Shown here: positions 9,195 to 15,865 of the stretch, one piece after another
How the letters are laid out: every line of letters starts with the position of its first letter
How positions within the stretch are numbered: the stretch's first letter is position 1
NCBI GenBank assembly: GCA_035479375.1
Contig: DATIIT010000021.1
Coordinates: 1-64,000, forward strand
DNA from: PMNU01 sp035479375
GTDB taxonomy: Bacteria; Patescibacteriota; Saccharimonadia; Saccharimonadales; UBA4665
Reading direction: 5' to 3'
Length of the DNA stretch: 64,000 bases
The notes under the pieces: generated by a model
Seen by the model: the letters and a program-made list of their open reading frames with translations, nothing else
Databases searched by the model: none
Told to the model about the DNA's origin: nothing
Program-made: the position numbers and the translations under genes

Positions 9195-9223
9195 TTGACA
9201 GCCTGAATTGTAATTTATAAGAT
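9195..9223 (+). promoter_or_regulatory. Promoter of the plus-strand small RNA
   Basis: Consensus -35 TTGACA (9195-9200), 17-nt spacer, -10 TAAGAT (9218-9223), predicting a start near 9230. Confidence 0.65.
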
Positions 9224-9229
9224 ACCTGT

Positions 9230-9390
9230 AGCACTTGAATAAAAAAAGTGCTCAAAAACAAAAACGACTCAAGTAACAACGGCTTCTCGCAAGCCGTTGT
9301 TCCATGAAAAACCCAACCACAAACAATCATTCCAAAAGCCAAAACCAAACCAAAAACGAGCCCGCTTAGCAATAAGCGGGCTTTACTTTT
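9230..9390 (+). ncRNA. Candidate small RNA, plus strand
   Basis: Between a consensus promoter and a strong terminator lies a unit of about 160 nt. It begins with a 6-bp hairpin (GCACTT/AAGTGC, 9231-9251), then an 11-bp perfect stem (9275-9301) with a 5-nt loop, then about 55 nt of A/C-rich sequence almost without G or T that should stay unpaired, then the terminator. An ATG at 9304 opens a 21-codon frame that stops inside the terminator stem, but there is no Shine-Dalgarno and its Asn/Thr/Gln/Lys composition follows from the A/C-rich DNA. I therefore favour a non-coding RNA. Confidence 0.55.
9359..9390 (+). terminator. Intrinsic terminator of the plus-strand small RNA
   Basis: 10-bp perfect stem AGCCCGCTTA/TAAGCGGGCT with a 4-nt loop (9359-9382), followed by TTACTTTT. 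The opposite strand also has a T-run after the hairpin, so it may act in both directions. Its U-tract overlaps a possible -35 for comM. Confidence 0.75.
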
Positions 9391-9416
9391 GGGGCAACAT
9401 GGCCTAAAAAAGCGGC

Positions 9417-10943
9417 GTGGCAGAAGCGGTCAAAACCATTATCGATGCCGGTGCCGGCGGGCTCATCGTGGACACGGAGTGCCATTTTTCCAATGGCCTG
9501 CCCGGCATGCTCATTGTTGGCCTGGGCAGCAAAGCCGTGGACGAAGCGCGGGAGCGGATCCGCAGTGCGTTTGCCAGTACGGGCATCCCCCTGCCGCGCA
9601 AACGGATCACCATAAACCTGGCGCCGGCAGATATCCCTAAAATCAGCACCAGCCTCGACCTAGCCATTGCGGCGGCAATTATGCAGTCTGGTGGTGGCTG
9701 CGCACGCAGCCTGCCGGCTGCCAGTGTTGTTATCGGCGAGTTAGGCTTGGGCGGCGATGTGCGCGCCGTGCGCGGCATCATAGGCAAGCTTTTATGGGGC
9801 AAGCGGCGCGGCATGAGCTGCTTTTTCCTACCGGCAGCCAACCTCCAGCAAGCGTTGCTCGTGCCCGGTATTAGCATCGTACCACTTAAAAATGTGCAAG
9901 AACTGTATGCATATCTGCAGGGACAGGGGGAATATTGCCCACAAGACAGCGGAGCAGGCTCAAATCCCGGCGCCACACAAAAGGCTACTGAGCACACCTT
10001 GTCTGCAGTACGCGGGCAGGTGCGCGCCAAACGGGCGCTCGAGATTGCTGCCGCCGGCGGCCACAACATATTCCTGAGCGGGCCGCCCGGGACTGGCAAA
10101 AGCATGCTCGCTAAGGCGCTCCCGGCAATTTTGCCGGACTTAACCCGCGAGGAGATGCTCCAGGTCACTCACCTGCACAGCCTCGTGGCTGGCGAATACG
10201 GGCAGCTCGTTACCACTAGGCCGTTCCGGGCGCCGCACCATAGTGCAAGCCATATCTCAGTCGTTGGTGGTGGCGCACAGCTACGGCCAGGAGAGGTCAC
10301 CCTTGCCCACCGTGGAGTACTCTTCTGTGACGAACTGCCGGAATTTGGTCGGAGCACTATTGAGGCGCTGCGGCAACCGCTGGAAGATCGCACCATCACC
10401 TTGGCGCGCGCACGGGATACGGCCACCTACCCGGCTGACTTTATACTTGTGGCTACCGCCAACCCCTGCCCGTGTGGCTTTTACGGCACGCCAAAGCCCT
10501 GCGTATGCCCGCCACACCGCATTGCCCAATACCGCCAGAAACTATCCGGCCCCATTATGGACCGAATTGACCTGCATATAGAGGTGGAAGACATCGACCA
10601 CAGCCTGCTACTAAGTGATGCCGCCGAGGACGATGAGCCGGTCAAGGCGCGCATTGCCGCTGCCCGGTCTGCCCAGGCAAAGCGCCACAGTTCTAGCACG
10701 CTACTCAATGCATCGCTAACAAACCGCGAGATCACTTCCCTCGCCAACGTCACGGCGGCCGCGGCGCAACTACTTAACGCCGCAGCGCCCAAGCTCCGTA
10801 TATCTGCCCGCGGCTATATGCGGGTTGTGAAGGTGGCGCGCACCATTGCCGACCTCGATGGCGCCGACGCAGTTGGGCCAGCGCACATCAGCGAAGCGCT
10901 CCAATACCGGCCATTAAACACCCAGACGCTCGGCCTTGCTTGA
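9417..10943 (+). CDS. comM: YifB/ComM family Mg-chelatase-like AAA+ ATPase
   Basis: 508 residues. The N-terminal Lon-protease-like fold shows GLPGMLIVGL and DEARERIRSA, the AAA+ core has Walker A SGPPGTGKSMLAKALP (about 219-234), and the family hallmark ATANPCPCGFYG with a cysteine cluster follows. ComM is a helicase that promotes branch migration of incoming DNA during natural transformation, consistent with the pilus locus in this window. The start is a GTG: an in-frame TAA lies at 9405-9407, so no longer start exists. There is no Shine-Dalgarno, and TAAAAA ends 6 nt before the GTG with TTTACT 17 nt further up, suggesting a leaderless message. Confidence 0.9.
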   Translation: MAEAVKTIIDAGAGGLIVDTECHFSNGLPGMLIVGLGSKAVDEARERIRSAFASTGIPLPRKRITINLAPADIPKISTSLDLAIAAAIMQSGGGCARSLPAASVVIGELGLGGDVRAVRGIIGKLLWGKRRGMSCFFLPAANLQQALLVPGISIVPLKNVQELYAYLQGQGEYCPQDSGAGSNPGATQKATEHTLSAVRGQVRAKRALEIAAAGGHNIFLSGPPGTGKSMLAKALPAILPDLTREEMLQVTHLHSLVAGEYGQLVTTRPFRAPHHSASHISVVGGGAQLRPGEVTLAHRGVLFCDELPEFGRSTIEALRQPLEDRTITLARARDTATYPADFILVATANPCPCGFYGTPKPCVCPPHRIAQYRQKLSGPIMDRIDLHIEVEDIDHSLLLSDAAEDDEPVKARIAAARSAQAKRHSSSTLLNASLTNREITSLANVTAAAAQLLNAAAPKLRISARGYMRVVKVARTIADLDGADAVGPAHISEALQYRPLNTQTLGLA

Positions 10944-10968
10944 CCTCTGTTAGTGCTTCTGTTACAAT
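10940..10968 (+). promoter_or_regulatory. infC-rpmI-rplT promoter
   Basis: -35 TTGACC (10940-10945), 17-nt spacer, -10 TACAAT (10963-10968). The -35 overlaps the end of comM. The predicted leader before the infC start at 11000 is only about 25 nt, too short for the large L20-binding leaders known elsewhere. Confidence 0.75.
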
Positions 10969-10999
10969 GGTGGCACTAACAATATAAAGGAGACATCCT

Positions 11000-11527
11000 A
11001 TCAGCAAATTCACCCGCCTGAACCAGGACATTCGGGCGCCGCAAATGCGCGTAGTTGACGAAGAAGGCAAACAGCTGGGCATCTTATCACGTGCAGAAGC
11101 GCTGCAAATGGCTGCGGACCGGGAATTGGACCTGGTGGAGATTTCACCAGACGCCAGCCCGCCGGTTGTTAAAATTGTCGATTGGGGCAAATATAACTAT
11201 CAGCGCACCAAGCAAATGCAGAAAAACAAGCGGGGCACAAAAGTCCTCGACATGAAGCAGATGCGGTTTGGGTTAAAAATTAGTGAGCACGATTTGGGCG
11301 TGAAACTCCGCAAAGTCACCGACTTTCTGGAGGCTGGCCACAAGGTAAAAATTACCATTTTTTACCGCGGCCGTGAGCTCGCCCACAAAGAGCTTGGATT
11401 TAAACTTGCTGATAAGGTTATCGCTGATTTCGGAGAGAAAATCGTTGTGGACAGCACACCGGAATTCGCCGGAAAGCAGCTAAACTTCGTAATAAGGAGC
11501 AACCATGCCAAAGCTAAAAACGCATAG
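11000..11527 (+). CDS. infC: Translation initiation factor IF-3 (AUC start)
   Basis: 175 residues when started at the ATC at 11000. The conserved IF-3 N-terminus continues upstream of the first ATG (11045) in the same frame (FTRLNQDIRAPQMRVVDEEG), and AAAGGAG (10986-10992) lies exactly 7 nt before the ATC. E. coli infC uses AUU and this rare-codon start lets IF-3 repress its own synthesis by rejecting non-standard starts. The body carries the linker and C-domain signatures (EALQMAADRELDLVEISP, KITIFYRGRE). The 3' end overlaps rpmI by 23 nt. Confidence 0.93.
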   Translation: MSKFTRLNQDIRAPQMRVVDEEGKQLGILSRAEALQMAADRELDLVEISPDASPPVVKIVDWGKYNYQRTKQMQKNKRGTKVLDMKQMRFGLKISEHDLGVKLRKVTDFLEAGHKVKITIFYRGRELAHKELGFKLADKVIADFGEKIVVDSTPEFAGKQLNFVIRSNHAKAKNA

Positions 11528-11699
11528 CGGAACAAAAGACCGCGTCCGCGTAACCAAAAACGGCAAAGTCCGTACCACCCACTCAGACGTCGGCCACTTC
11601 CTGCAAAAGAAGAGCGCCGCGCGCAAGCGCAGCCTGTCCGGCCTGGCCACCCTAACCGGTAAAGTCAGCAAAAACATTAAGAAGCAATTAGGAGCCTAG
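11505..11699 (+). CDS. rpmI: Large ribosomal subunit protein bL35
   Basis: 64 residues, typical bL35 length. It begins MPKLKTHSGTKDRVRVT and is very basic, with the KKSAARKRSLSG core. An AAGGAG site lies inside the end of infC, and the two genes overlap by 23 nt in different frames, so translation is coupled in the classic infC-rpmI-rplT order. Confidence 0.95.
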   Translation: MPKLKTHSGTKDRVRVTKNGKVRTTHSDVGHFLQKKSAARKRSLSGLATLTGKVSKNIKKQLGA

Positions 11700-11701
11700 A
11701 G

Positions 11702-12046
11702 ATGCGCGTTAAACGCGGCGTTGCCGCCCACCAAAAACACGTCAAGATCCGCCGCGCAACGGCGGGCATGACCAAGTCGAACCGTTCAAGCATGAAGCGC
11801 GGCAAGCAAGCCGTCACCAAGGCGCTGCAATTTGCCACCCGCGACCGCAAAAACCGCAAGCGCACATTCCGTGAGCTGTGGAACGCCCGCATCAACGCAG
11901 CCGCCCGCTTAAACGGCACCACTTACAGCAAGTTGATCGCCGGCCTCAAAGCCGCGAATGTGACGCTTGACCGCAAGATCTTAAGCGAACTGGCCGTCAA
12001 TGAGCCAAAAGCTTTCGAAGCCGTCGTAAAAAGCGCTGCAAAGTAG
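11702..12046 (+). CDS. rplT: Large ribosomal subunit protein bL20
   Basis: 114 residues, usual length. The N-terminus MRVKRGVAAHQKH is bL20-like, followed by the basic RDRKNRKRTFRELWNARINAA core and the C-terminal LNGTTYSKLIAGLKAA domain. It starts 2 nt after the rpmI stop with AGGAG upstream and is the last gene of the operon, ended by a strong terminator. Confidence 0.96.
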   Translation: MRVKRGVAAHQKHVKIRRATAGMTKSNRSSMKRGKQAVTKALQFATRDRKNRKRTFRELWNARINAAARLNGTTYSKLIAGLKAANVTLDRKILSELAVNEPKAFEAVVKSAAK

Positions 12047-12067
12047 CCATACCCCCTGGGTTCCGGT

Positions 12068-12105
12068 CATAAAAATACCCCCGTCTTTTGCGGGGGTATT
12101 TTTTA
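12068..12105. terminator. Bidirectional terminator between rplT and rnpB
   Basis: Perfect stem AATACCCCC/GGGGGTATT with a 9-nt loop, flanked by AAAAA on the left and TTTTTT on the right. It ends the rplT transcript on the plus strand and the rnpB transcript, which starts on the other side, on the minus strand. Confidence 0.9.
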
Positions 12106-12107
12106 GC

Positions 12108-12461
12108 CAGATTATCCGTAAGCCGGGTTCTGTTTTAGCTGACCATCTATCTAGTCATAGCGTTGCCGCCATGATCGAGCGGATTACTCTGATGGATTAT
12201 GGCGGGAACCACGAGCAAGCTCGACTAATCCATCACCTTGCAGCAGACAGGGTTTACCTTTTTACAACGTCACCGATGTAAACTGTGGGCTCTTGCCCCA
12301 CTCTTTTCACCCTTACTTTATTGTTTTTAGGACAACAAAGCGGTTTTGTTTCTGTGGCACTTTCCCTGAGGTTTCCCTCGGTTGCTGTTAGCAACTGCCT
12401 TTCCCTACGCTGCCCGGACTTTCCTCTTGGTTGCCCAAGCGGCCAGCCGATGATCTGGCGT
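12108..12461 (-). ncRNA. rnpB: RNase P RNA (catalytic RNA of tRNA 5' processing)
   Basis: The minus strand holds the RNase P core: GAGGAAAGTCCGGGC near the 5' side, a CAGGGAAAGTGCCACAGAAA block, and the 3' signature ACAGAACCCGGCTTA. The ends pair as helix P1 (CCAGATCATC with GATAATCTGG). Length is about 350 nt. The ends are estimated from P1 and the promoter. It is transcribed toward the terminator shared with rplT. Confidence 0.93.
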
Positions 12462-12467
12462 AGAACT

Positions 12468-12496
12468 ATTATAACACTAATGGTAAAATTATGAAA
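12468..12496 (-). promoter_or_regulatory. rnpB promoter
   Basis: Minus strand: a consensus -10 TATAAT at 12468-12473, with a weak -35 TTTCAT (12491-12496) at 17 nt. The predicted start is near 12461, directly before helix P1. It touches the stop codon of the upstream ASCH-RNase H gene. Confidence 0.6.
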
Positions 12497-13294
12497 CTAC
12501 TGGCGCTTCGCAGCAAGGTCGAGGGCGTCATTGACTGCCCGGTCGGCAAGCTTATTGAGCTCACGGGGGACGTGCGTAAAGGAGATGTGCGTAAAGCGCT
12601 TCGCAAGGCCCATGACATCACTATGGACCGGCCAGAGGTCGCGGTTTTTGACCTTAAACACGCCCAACACCTGGTTCACCACCAACATGCTGTCCATAAA
12701 GACATGGACTTCCACGGCGTGCATCCTCAGCGCTTCTTCCAAACCCAGCTTAAGGGCCTGGTACTCGGCTTGGTTGTTGGTGGTTATACCCAGGTACTCA
12801 CCCTTGCTTGCGATGACGCGGCCACCCATTTCCAGGATGGCGTAGCCTGCGGCAGACGGCCCCGGGTTCCCACGTGATCCGCCGTCTGCGAACAATTTTA
12901 CCTCTGTTATTTTTGATGTAACTGGTACATCACTTATTGCTAAACCGTCGGCTGTTGTAAGTTTAAAATGAATAATTTTTATAGGCGTATCGAGCCCCAC
13001 CTGCCGGCCGGCGATGCGCGTGTAGCGGCTGAGCATCTCTTCCCGCGAGGCAAAACTTTCATGGCCTTGCAGGTCGGTTTCATTTACGTCGCCAAGGCGC
13101 TTCTCAACCACCGCCTCCACACGCGCCGTGCCGATCACGCGCCAAGAACGTGCATCTGCAGGGTCAACCTGGTCGATCAACTCTAGGTCGTCGTTAACCG
13201 ATATGTCTTTGGTATCATCAACCCGCCAAGTCGTTGTTTTGATGCCCTTACGGATGGCGTCGGCAAAACGGTGGCGGAATTTAAGTGTCTTCAT
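12497..13294 (-). CDS. ASCH domain-RNase H fusion protein
   Basis: 265 residues with two domains. Residues 1-112 look like an ASCH domain (MKTLKFRHRFADAIRKGIKT, then TTWRVDDTKD), a beta-barrel fold that binds RNA or modified nucleosides. Residues 125-262 are an RNase HI fold with its acidic catalytic set visible: FADGGSRGNPGPS, NNQAEYQALKLGLEEAL, VFMDSMLVVNQ and LADRAVNDALD. RNase H cuts the RNA strand of RNA-DNA hybrids. The fusion is unusual; ASCH could guide or regulate the nuclease, but that is inference. The gene starts 12 nt after the tRNA-Pro CCA end and is probably co-transcribed with it. Confidence 0.85.
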   Translation of the reverse strand: MKTLKFRHRFADAIRKGIKTTTWRVDDTKDISVNDDLELIDQVDPADARSWRVIGTARVEAVVEKRLGDVNETDLQGHESFASREEMLSRYTRIAGRQVGLDTPIKIIHFKLTTADGLAISDVPVTSKITEVKLFADGGSRGNPGPSAAGYAILEMGGRVIASKGEYLGITTNNQAEYQALKLGLEEALRMHAVEVHVFMDSMLVVNQVLGVFKVKNRDLWPVHSDVMGLAKRFTHISFTHVPRELNKLADRAVNDALDLAAKRQ

Positions 13295-13306
13295 ACAGTG
13301 AAATCA

Positions 13307-13382
13307 TGGTCGGGGTGACAGGGCTCGAACCTGCGACCTCACGGCCCCCAGCCGTACGCGCTACCAACTGCGCTACACCCCG
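13307..13382 (-). tRNA. tRNA-Pro (GGG)
   Basis: Cloverleaf on the minus strand with acceptor CGGGGTG/CACCCCG, anticodon loop CTGGGGG (anticodon GGG), T-loop GTTCGAG, discriminator A and an encoded CCA (13307-13309). Confidence 0.95.
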
Positions 13383-13558
13383 AAAATGCAAAGCTGGGCG
13401 GGACCGATGTGATGTTCCTGGCGGTATCCAGGTGGGTGTCCTCAAAAAGCAACCACGGCTGCTTCAAATATTAGACTCCCGATGCGAACAATTATTCAGA
13501 AAATCATTGTTCGGCCCGCTGTTGCCCAGCCACAGCTAGTATACCGCAAACAACCCGT

Positions 13559-14179
13559 TTAGAGAAGTAACCTGAAGATGGTGCTATCAATGTTTGAAAT
13601 GATGGGCATGATGAACGGCGAAAGTACCAGTAGGATGCCGATTGTCAGTAAAAAGCCGGCGCTCTCCAAGCGGTGCATAAACTCCTGCACCGGCTCAGGC
13701 GCAAAGGCGTACACCAGGCGCGAACCATCGAGTGGCGGCAGCGGGATCATGTTAAATACAAAAAATGATATATTCACTTGTATAAAAAGCATAACTGGAT
13801 TGGTAAGTATGCTTCCTAAACCCACAAAACGGATAATTACCGCTCCAATCACGGCCAACAGCAGATTAGTTAACGGGCCAGCGACGCCCACCAGCGCGGC
13901 GCCATACTCGCCAAAACGCACCTGGCGCGGGTCAAACGGCACTGGCCGCGCGGCAAATATAGGCGGCAGATGGGCGATAATCATCACGACGGGCAAAAGT
14001 ACCGTCGTCACGAGGTCAACGTGTTTAAAGGGGTTGAGCGTGAGCCTTCCCTGGTCACGCGCAGTGGTATCGCCTAGCGCATGTGCCACATAGGCGTGCA
14101 TTGCTTCGTGGGCCGCCATAGAAATAAGTATGACCACGAAGACCTCACCGATGTCACCAATGCCTAAGCCACTAAACAT
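13559..14179 (-). CDS. Site-2 protease family (M50) membrane metalloprotease
   Basis: 206 residues, mostly hydrophobic. The zinc site HEAMH is in the first transmembrane segment (AAHEAMHAYVAHALGD, about 23-38), with the family's second metal-site region in PLPPLDGSRL (about 150). Such small S2P homologues cut membrane-embedded substrates such as anti-sigma factors, but no partner is visible. The message is predicted leaderless: TATACT (14186-14191) ends 6 nt before the ATG and there is no Shine-Dalgarno. It diverges from rpmB. Confidence 0.88.
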   Translation of the reverse strand: MFSGLGIGDIGEVFVVILISMAAHEAMHAYVAHALGDTTARDQGRLTLNPFKHVDLVTTVLLPVVMIIAHLPPIFAARPVPFDPRQVRFGEYGAALVGVAGPLTNLLLAVIGAVIIRFVGLGSILTNPVMLFIQVNISFFVFNMIPLPPLDGSRLVYAFAPEPVQEFMHRLESAGFLLTIGILLVLSPFIMPIISNIDSTIFRLLL

Positions 14180-14207
14180 ACCACTAGTATAGCAAAGAGG
14201 GGCCCGG

Positions 14208-14236
14208 TTGACTTACAGAGTAAAAACCGTTAAAAT
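14208..14236 (+). promoter_or_regulatory. rpmB promoter
   Basis: -35 TTGACT (14208-14213), 17-nt spacer, -10 TAAAAT (14231-14236), giving a leader of about 20 nt with AAGGAAAA before the start. Confidence 0.7.
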
Positions 14237-14262
14237 AAAACACTGAACATAAGGAAAAAGCT

Positions 14263-14475
14263 ATGCGCGTGTGTGATATTACCGGTAAAGGCAAACAGTT
14301 TGGTAACAATGTGAGCTTTTCGCAGCGCCACACCAAAAAGGTGTGGGAGGCAAACTTGCAGAAGAAGACGATTATCGTTGACGGCAAGAAAGTGACGCTC
14401 AAGATTAGCACCCAGGCTCTGCGTACCCTCAAGAAAAAGGGGTTGCTCCAGCCGGCTGAGCCCGCTGAAAAATAG
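14263..14475 (+). CDS. rpmB: Large ribosomal subunit protein bL28
   Basis: 70 residues. It begins MRVCDITGKGKQFGNNVSFS and continues with SQRHTKKVWEANLQKK, the bL28 pattern, and ends in an extra PAEPAEK tail. A single-gene transcription unit with its own promoter, Shine-Dalgarno and terminator. Confidence 0.95.
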   Translation: MRVCDITGKGKQFGNNVSFSQRHTKKVWEANLQKKTIIVDGKKVTLKISTQALRTLKKKGLLQPAEPAEK

Positions 14476-14498
14476 CCTGCCCTTTACGGCAATCTAGA

Positions 14499-14528
14499 AA
14501 AATAGCTCCCGCTAAAGGAGCTATTTTT
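14499..14528 (+). terminator. rpmB terminator
   Basis: Stem AAATAGCTCC/GGAGCTATTT with a 7-nt loop, followed by TTTTG. The A-run on the other side could let it also act for the minus-strand gene ending at 14547. Confidence 0.85.
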
Positions 14529-14546
14529 GTTTCCCCTAGCAGAGGA

Positions 14547-15179
14547 CTATGCCCGTTCAAGCACGACCAGCTCCATGGAAGCCTCACCAAGTTCGGCAGC
14601 CTTGAAGCGGAGCTTAGCAATTGCCTCTTTAGACTCCATAGCAAGCGCCTTCAGCGCCTCTTCCAGCGGCTGCTGGGGCACGGGGAATCGCAGCTTGGGG
14701 TCATCATAGTGCGTGGGCACAACAATTTTAGGCTCTACCTTTTTGACGAGCTTTAGCGCGCCAACGCCGTCGAGGGTGTAGCCGTTGCCGCCAACCGGGA
14801 CAAACATGACATCTACCATGCCAATGGCCTCAAGCTGGCTCTCACTGAGTTCAGGATAGACATGGCCGGTCACTAAAACAGTGACGTCGTCGGCAACAAT
14901 TTTGTACATGGTGGCCGACATCTTGCCTTCCTCGTCCATATGCGAGCGGGCGGCGATGCCATAAATGGACACGCCGGACACTTCGTACTCGCCCGGCTGG
15001 TCTAGGAGCAGGCGCGGATCATGCGGCGCCGAACCAGCATGGTCTCCGGTAAAGAGCACGATGTCCCCTTCTTTAGTCACACCCTTTGCCCCGAGGCCCG
15101 CCAAGTTGTCGTCGATGACGACGCGAGCCTGTTTGTTGTTCATAACGACGCAGTTTGCGCCAAACCATTGCATATCCAT
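14547..15179 (-). CDS. MBL-fold hydrolase-like protein with degenerate metal site
   Basis: 210 residues. The pattern resembles the short UPF0173/UlaG-like branch of the metallo-beta-lactamase fold: MQWFGANCVVM at the start, a GEYEV-SGVSIYGIAA segment, then MFVPVGGNGYTLDGVGAL and PKIVVPTHYDD in the second half. The normal HxHxDH metal motif is missing; its expected place reads LFTGDHAGSAPHD. It may be a non-catalytic or altered-metal member. GGAGGAACAAG gives a good ribosome site. The wHTH gene lies upstream with 16 nt between them, suggesting one operon. Confidence 0.7.
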   Translation of the reverse strand: MDMQWFGANCVVMNNKQARVVIDDNLAGLGAKGVTKEGDIVLFTGDHAGSAPHDPRLLLDQPGEYEVSGVSIYGIAARSHMDEEGKMSATMYKIVADDVTVLVTGHVYPELSESQLEAIGMVDVMFVPVGGNGYTLDGVGALKLVKKVEPKIVVPTHYDDPKLRFPVPQQPLEEALKALAMESKEAIAKLRFKAAELGEASMELVVLERA

Positions 15180-15195
15180 CTTGTTCCTCCAATCT

Positions 15196-15828
15196 CTATA
15201 GGATGCCGTTCTTGTCGATTAGCACCTGCTTTTTAGCGGTCAACACCGTACTTATAAAACGATCTTTGATTTGCATGCGGTAGTTGAATTCCTGGGCAGG
15301 CATAACGGTGTAGCGGATCTCTTTGCCCTCTTGGGACTCAAGCTCGGCCATAAATTTTTGCAGCGCATGCTGGTTCACGTCGCCAACGATGAGGGCGTCG
15401 ATGCCGCTGGATTCGTCACGGGTGAACTGGCCGGTGTAGAGGGCAACCTCAACATTGCCAAGCGCCTTGATTTTGTCGCGCTCGGCATTCGTGGTGCCGC
15501 CAACGGCAACCGATTTTTTCGTAGGCGCGGCAGATTCACCAGCCTCCGCTGCCGGCTCAGCCGGCGCCGAACCGCCCTGGCCAAAAATGAGGCGCAGCGG
15601 CTCATAGTATTCATACGACTGGTTCACTTCGTAGTACAAACGATTATTCGTGGTGTCGGAGGCGATGATTCCTATGCTGAGCAAATTAGCCAGCTCACGG
15701 CGTACCGAGTTTATTTGCTCATCGATTTTACGCGTAATTTCGCGCACATAAAATGACCTATTGGGGTTGCTATAAAAGAGTTGCAGCAGTTTTACCCTGG
15801 TCTTTGACCCAAACAGTTGCTCAATCAT
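15196..15828 (-). CDS. Winged-helix DNA-binding protein with nucleotidyltransferase-like C-terminus
   Basis: 210 residues. Residues 1-75 form a winged helix (MIEQLFGSKTRVKLLQLFYS, then YVREITRKID and SVRRELANLLSIGI). A Pro/Ala/Gly linker (about 85-110) leads to a C-terminal domain (NVEVALYTGQF, GIDALIVGDV) resembling the MNT-type nucleotidyltransferase fold without its catalytic GS-DxD. This architecture is common in CPR and archaeal regulators. TACAAT (15835-15840) ends 6 nt before the ATG without a Shine-Dalgarno, so the message is predicted leaderless. Confidence 0.7.
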   Translation of the reverse strand: MIEQLFGSKTRVKLLQLFYSNPNRSFYVREITRKIDEQINSVRRELANLLSIGIIASDTTNNRLYYEVNQSYEYYEPLRLIFGQGGSAPAEPAAEAGESAAPTKKSVAVGGTTNAERDKIKALGNVEVALYTGQFTRDESSGIDALIVGDVNQHALQKFMAELESQEGKEIRYTVMPAQEFNYRMQIKDRFISTVLTAKKQVLIDKNGIL

Positions 15829-15865
15829 GGTTCTATTGTAGCAAACCCTTTGCCAAACCTATAGA

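Noticed and set aside
9304..9369. 21-codon frame inside the plus-strand small RNA
   Set aside because: No Shine-Dalgarno, stop within the terminator stem, and composition dictated by A/C-rich DNA; kept only as an alternative.
8835..9390. tmRNA, SRP RNA or 6S RNA in the gene-free stretch
   Set aside because: No tag-peptide frame or T-arm end, no GGAAG/GCAGC SRP tip, and no long central-bubble hairpin on either strand.
13383..13558. SRP RNA-like string GGCTGCTTC near 13457
   Set aside because: The rest of the conserved SRP hairpin is absent. Apart from a CCTGG/CCAGG hairpin nothing can be supported here.
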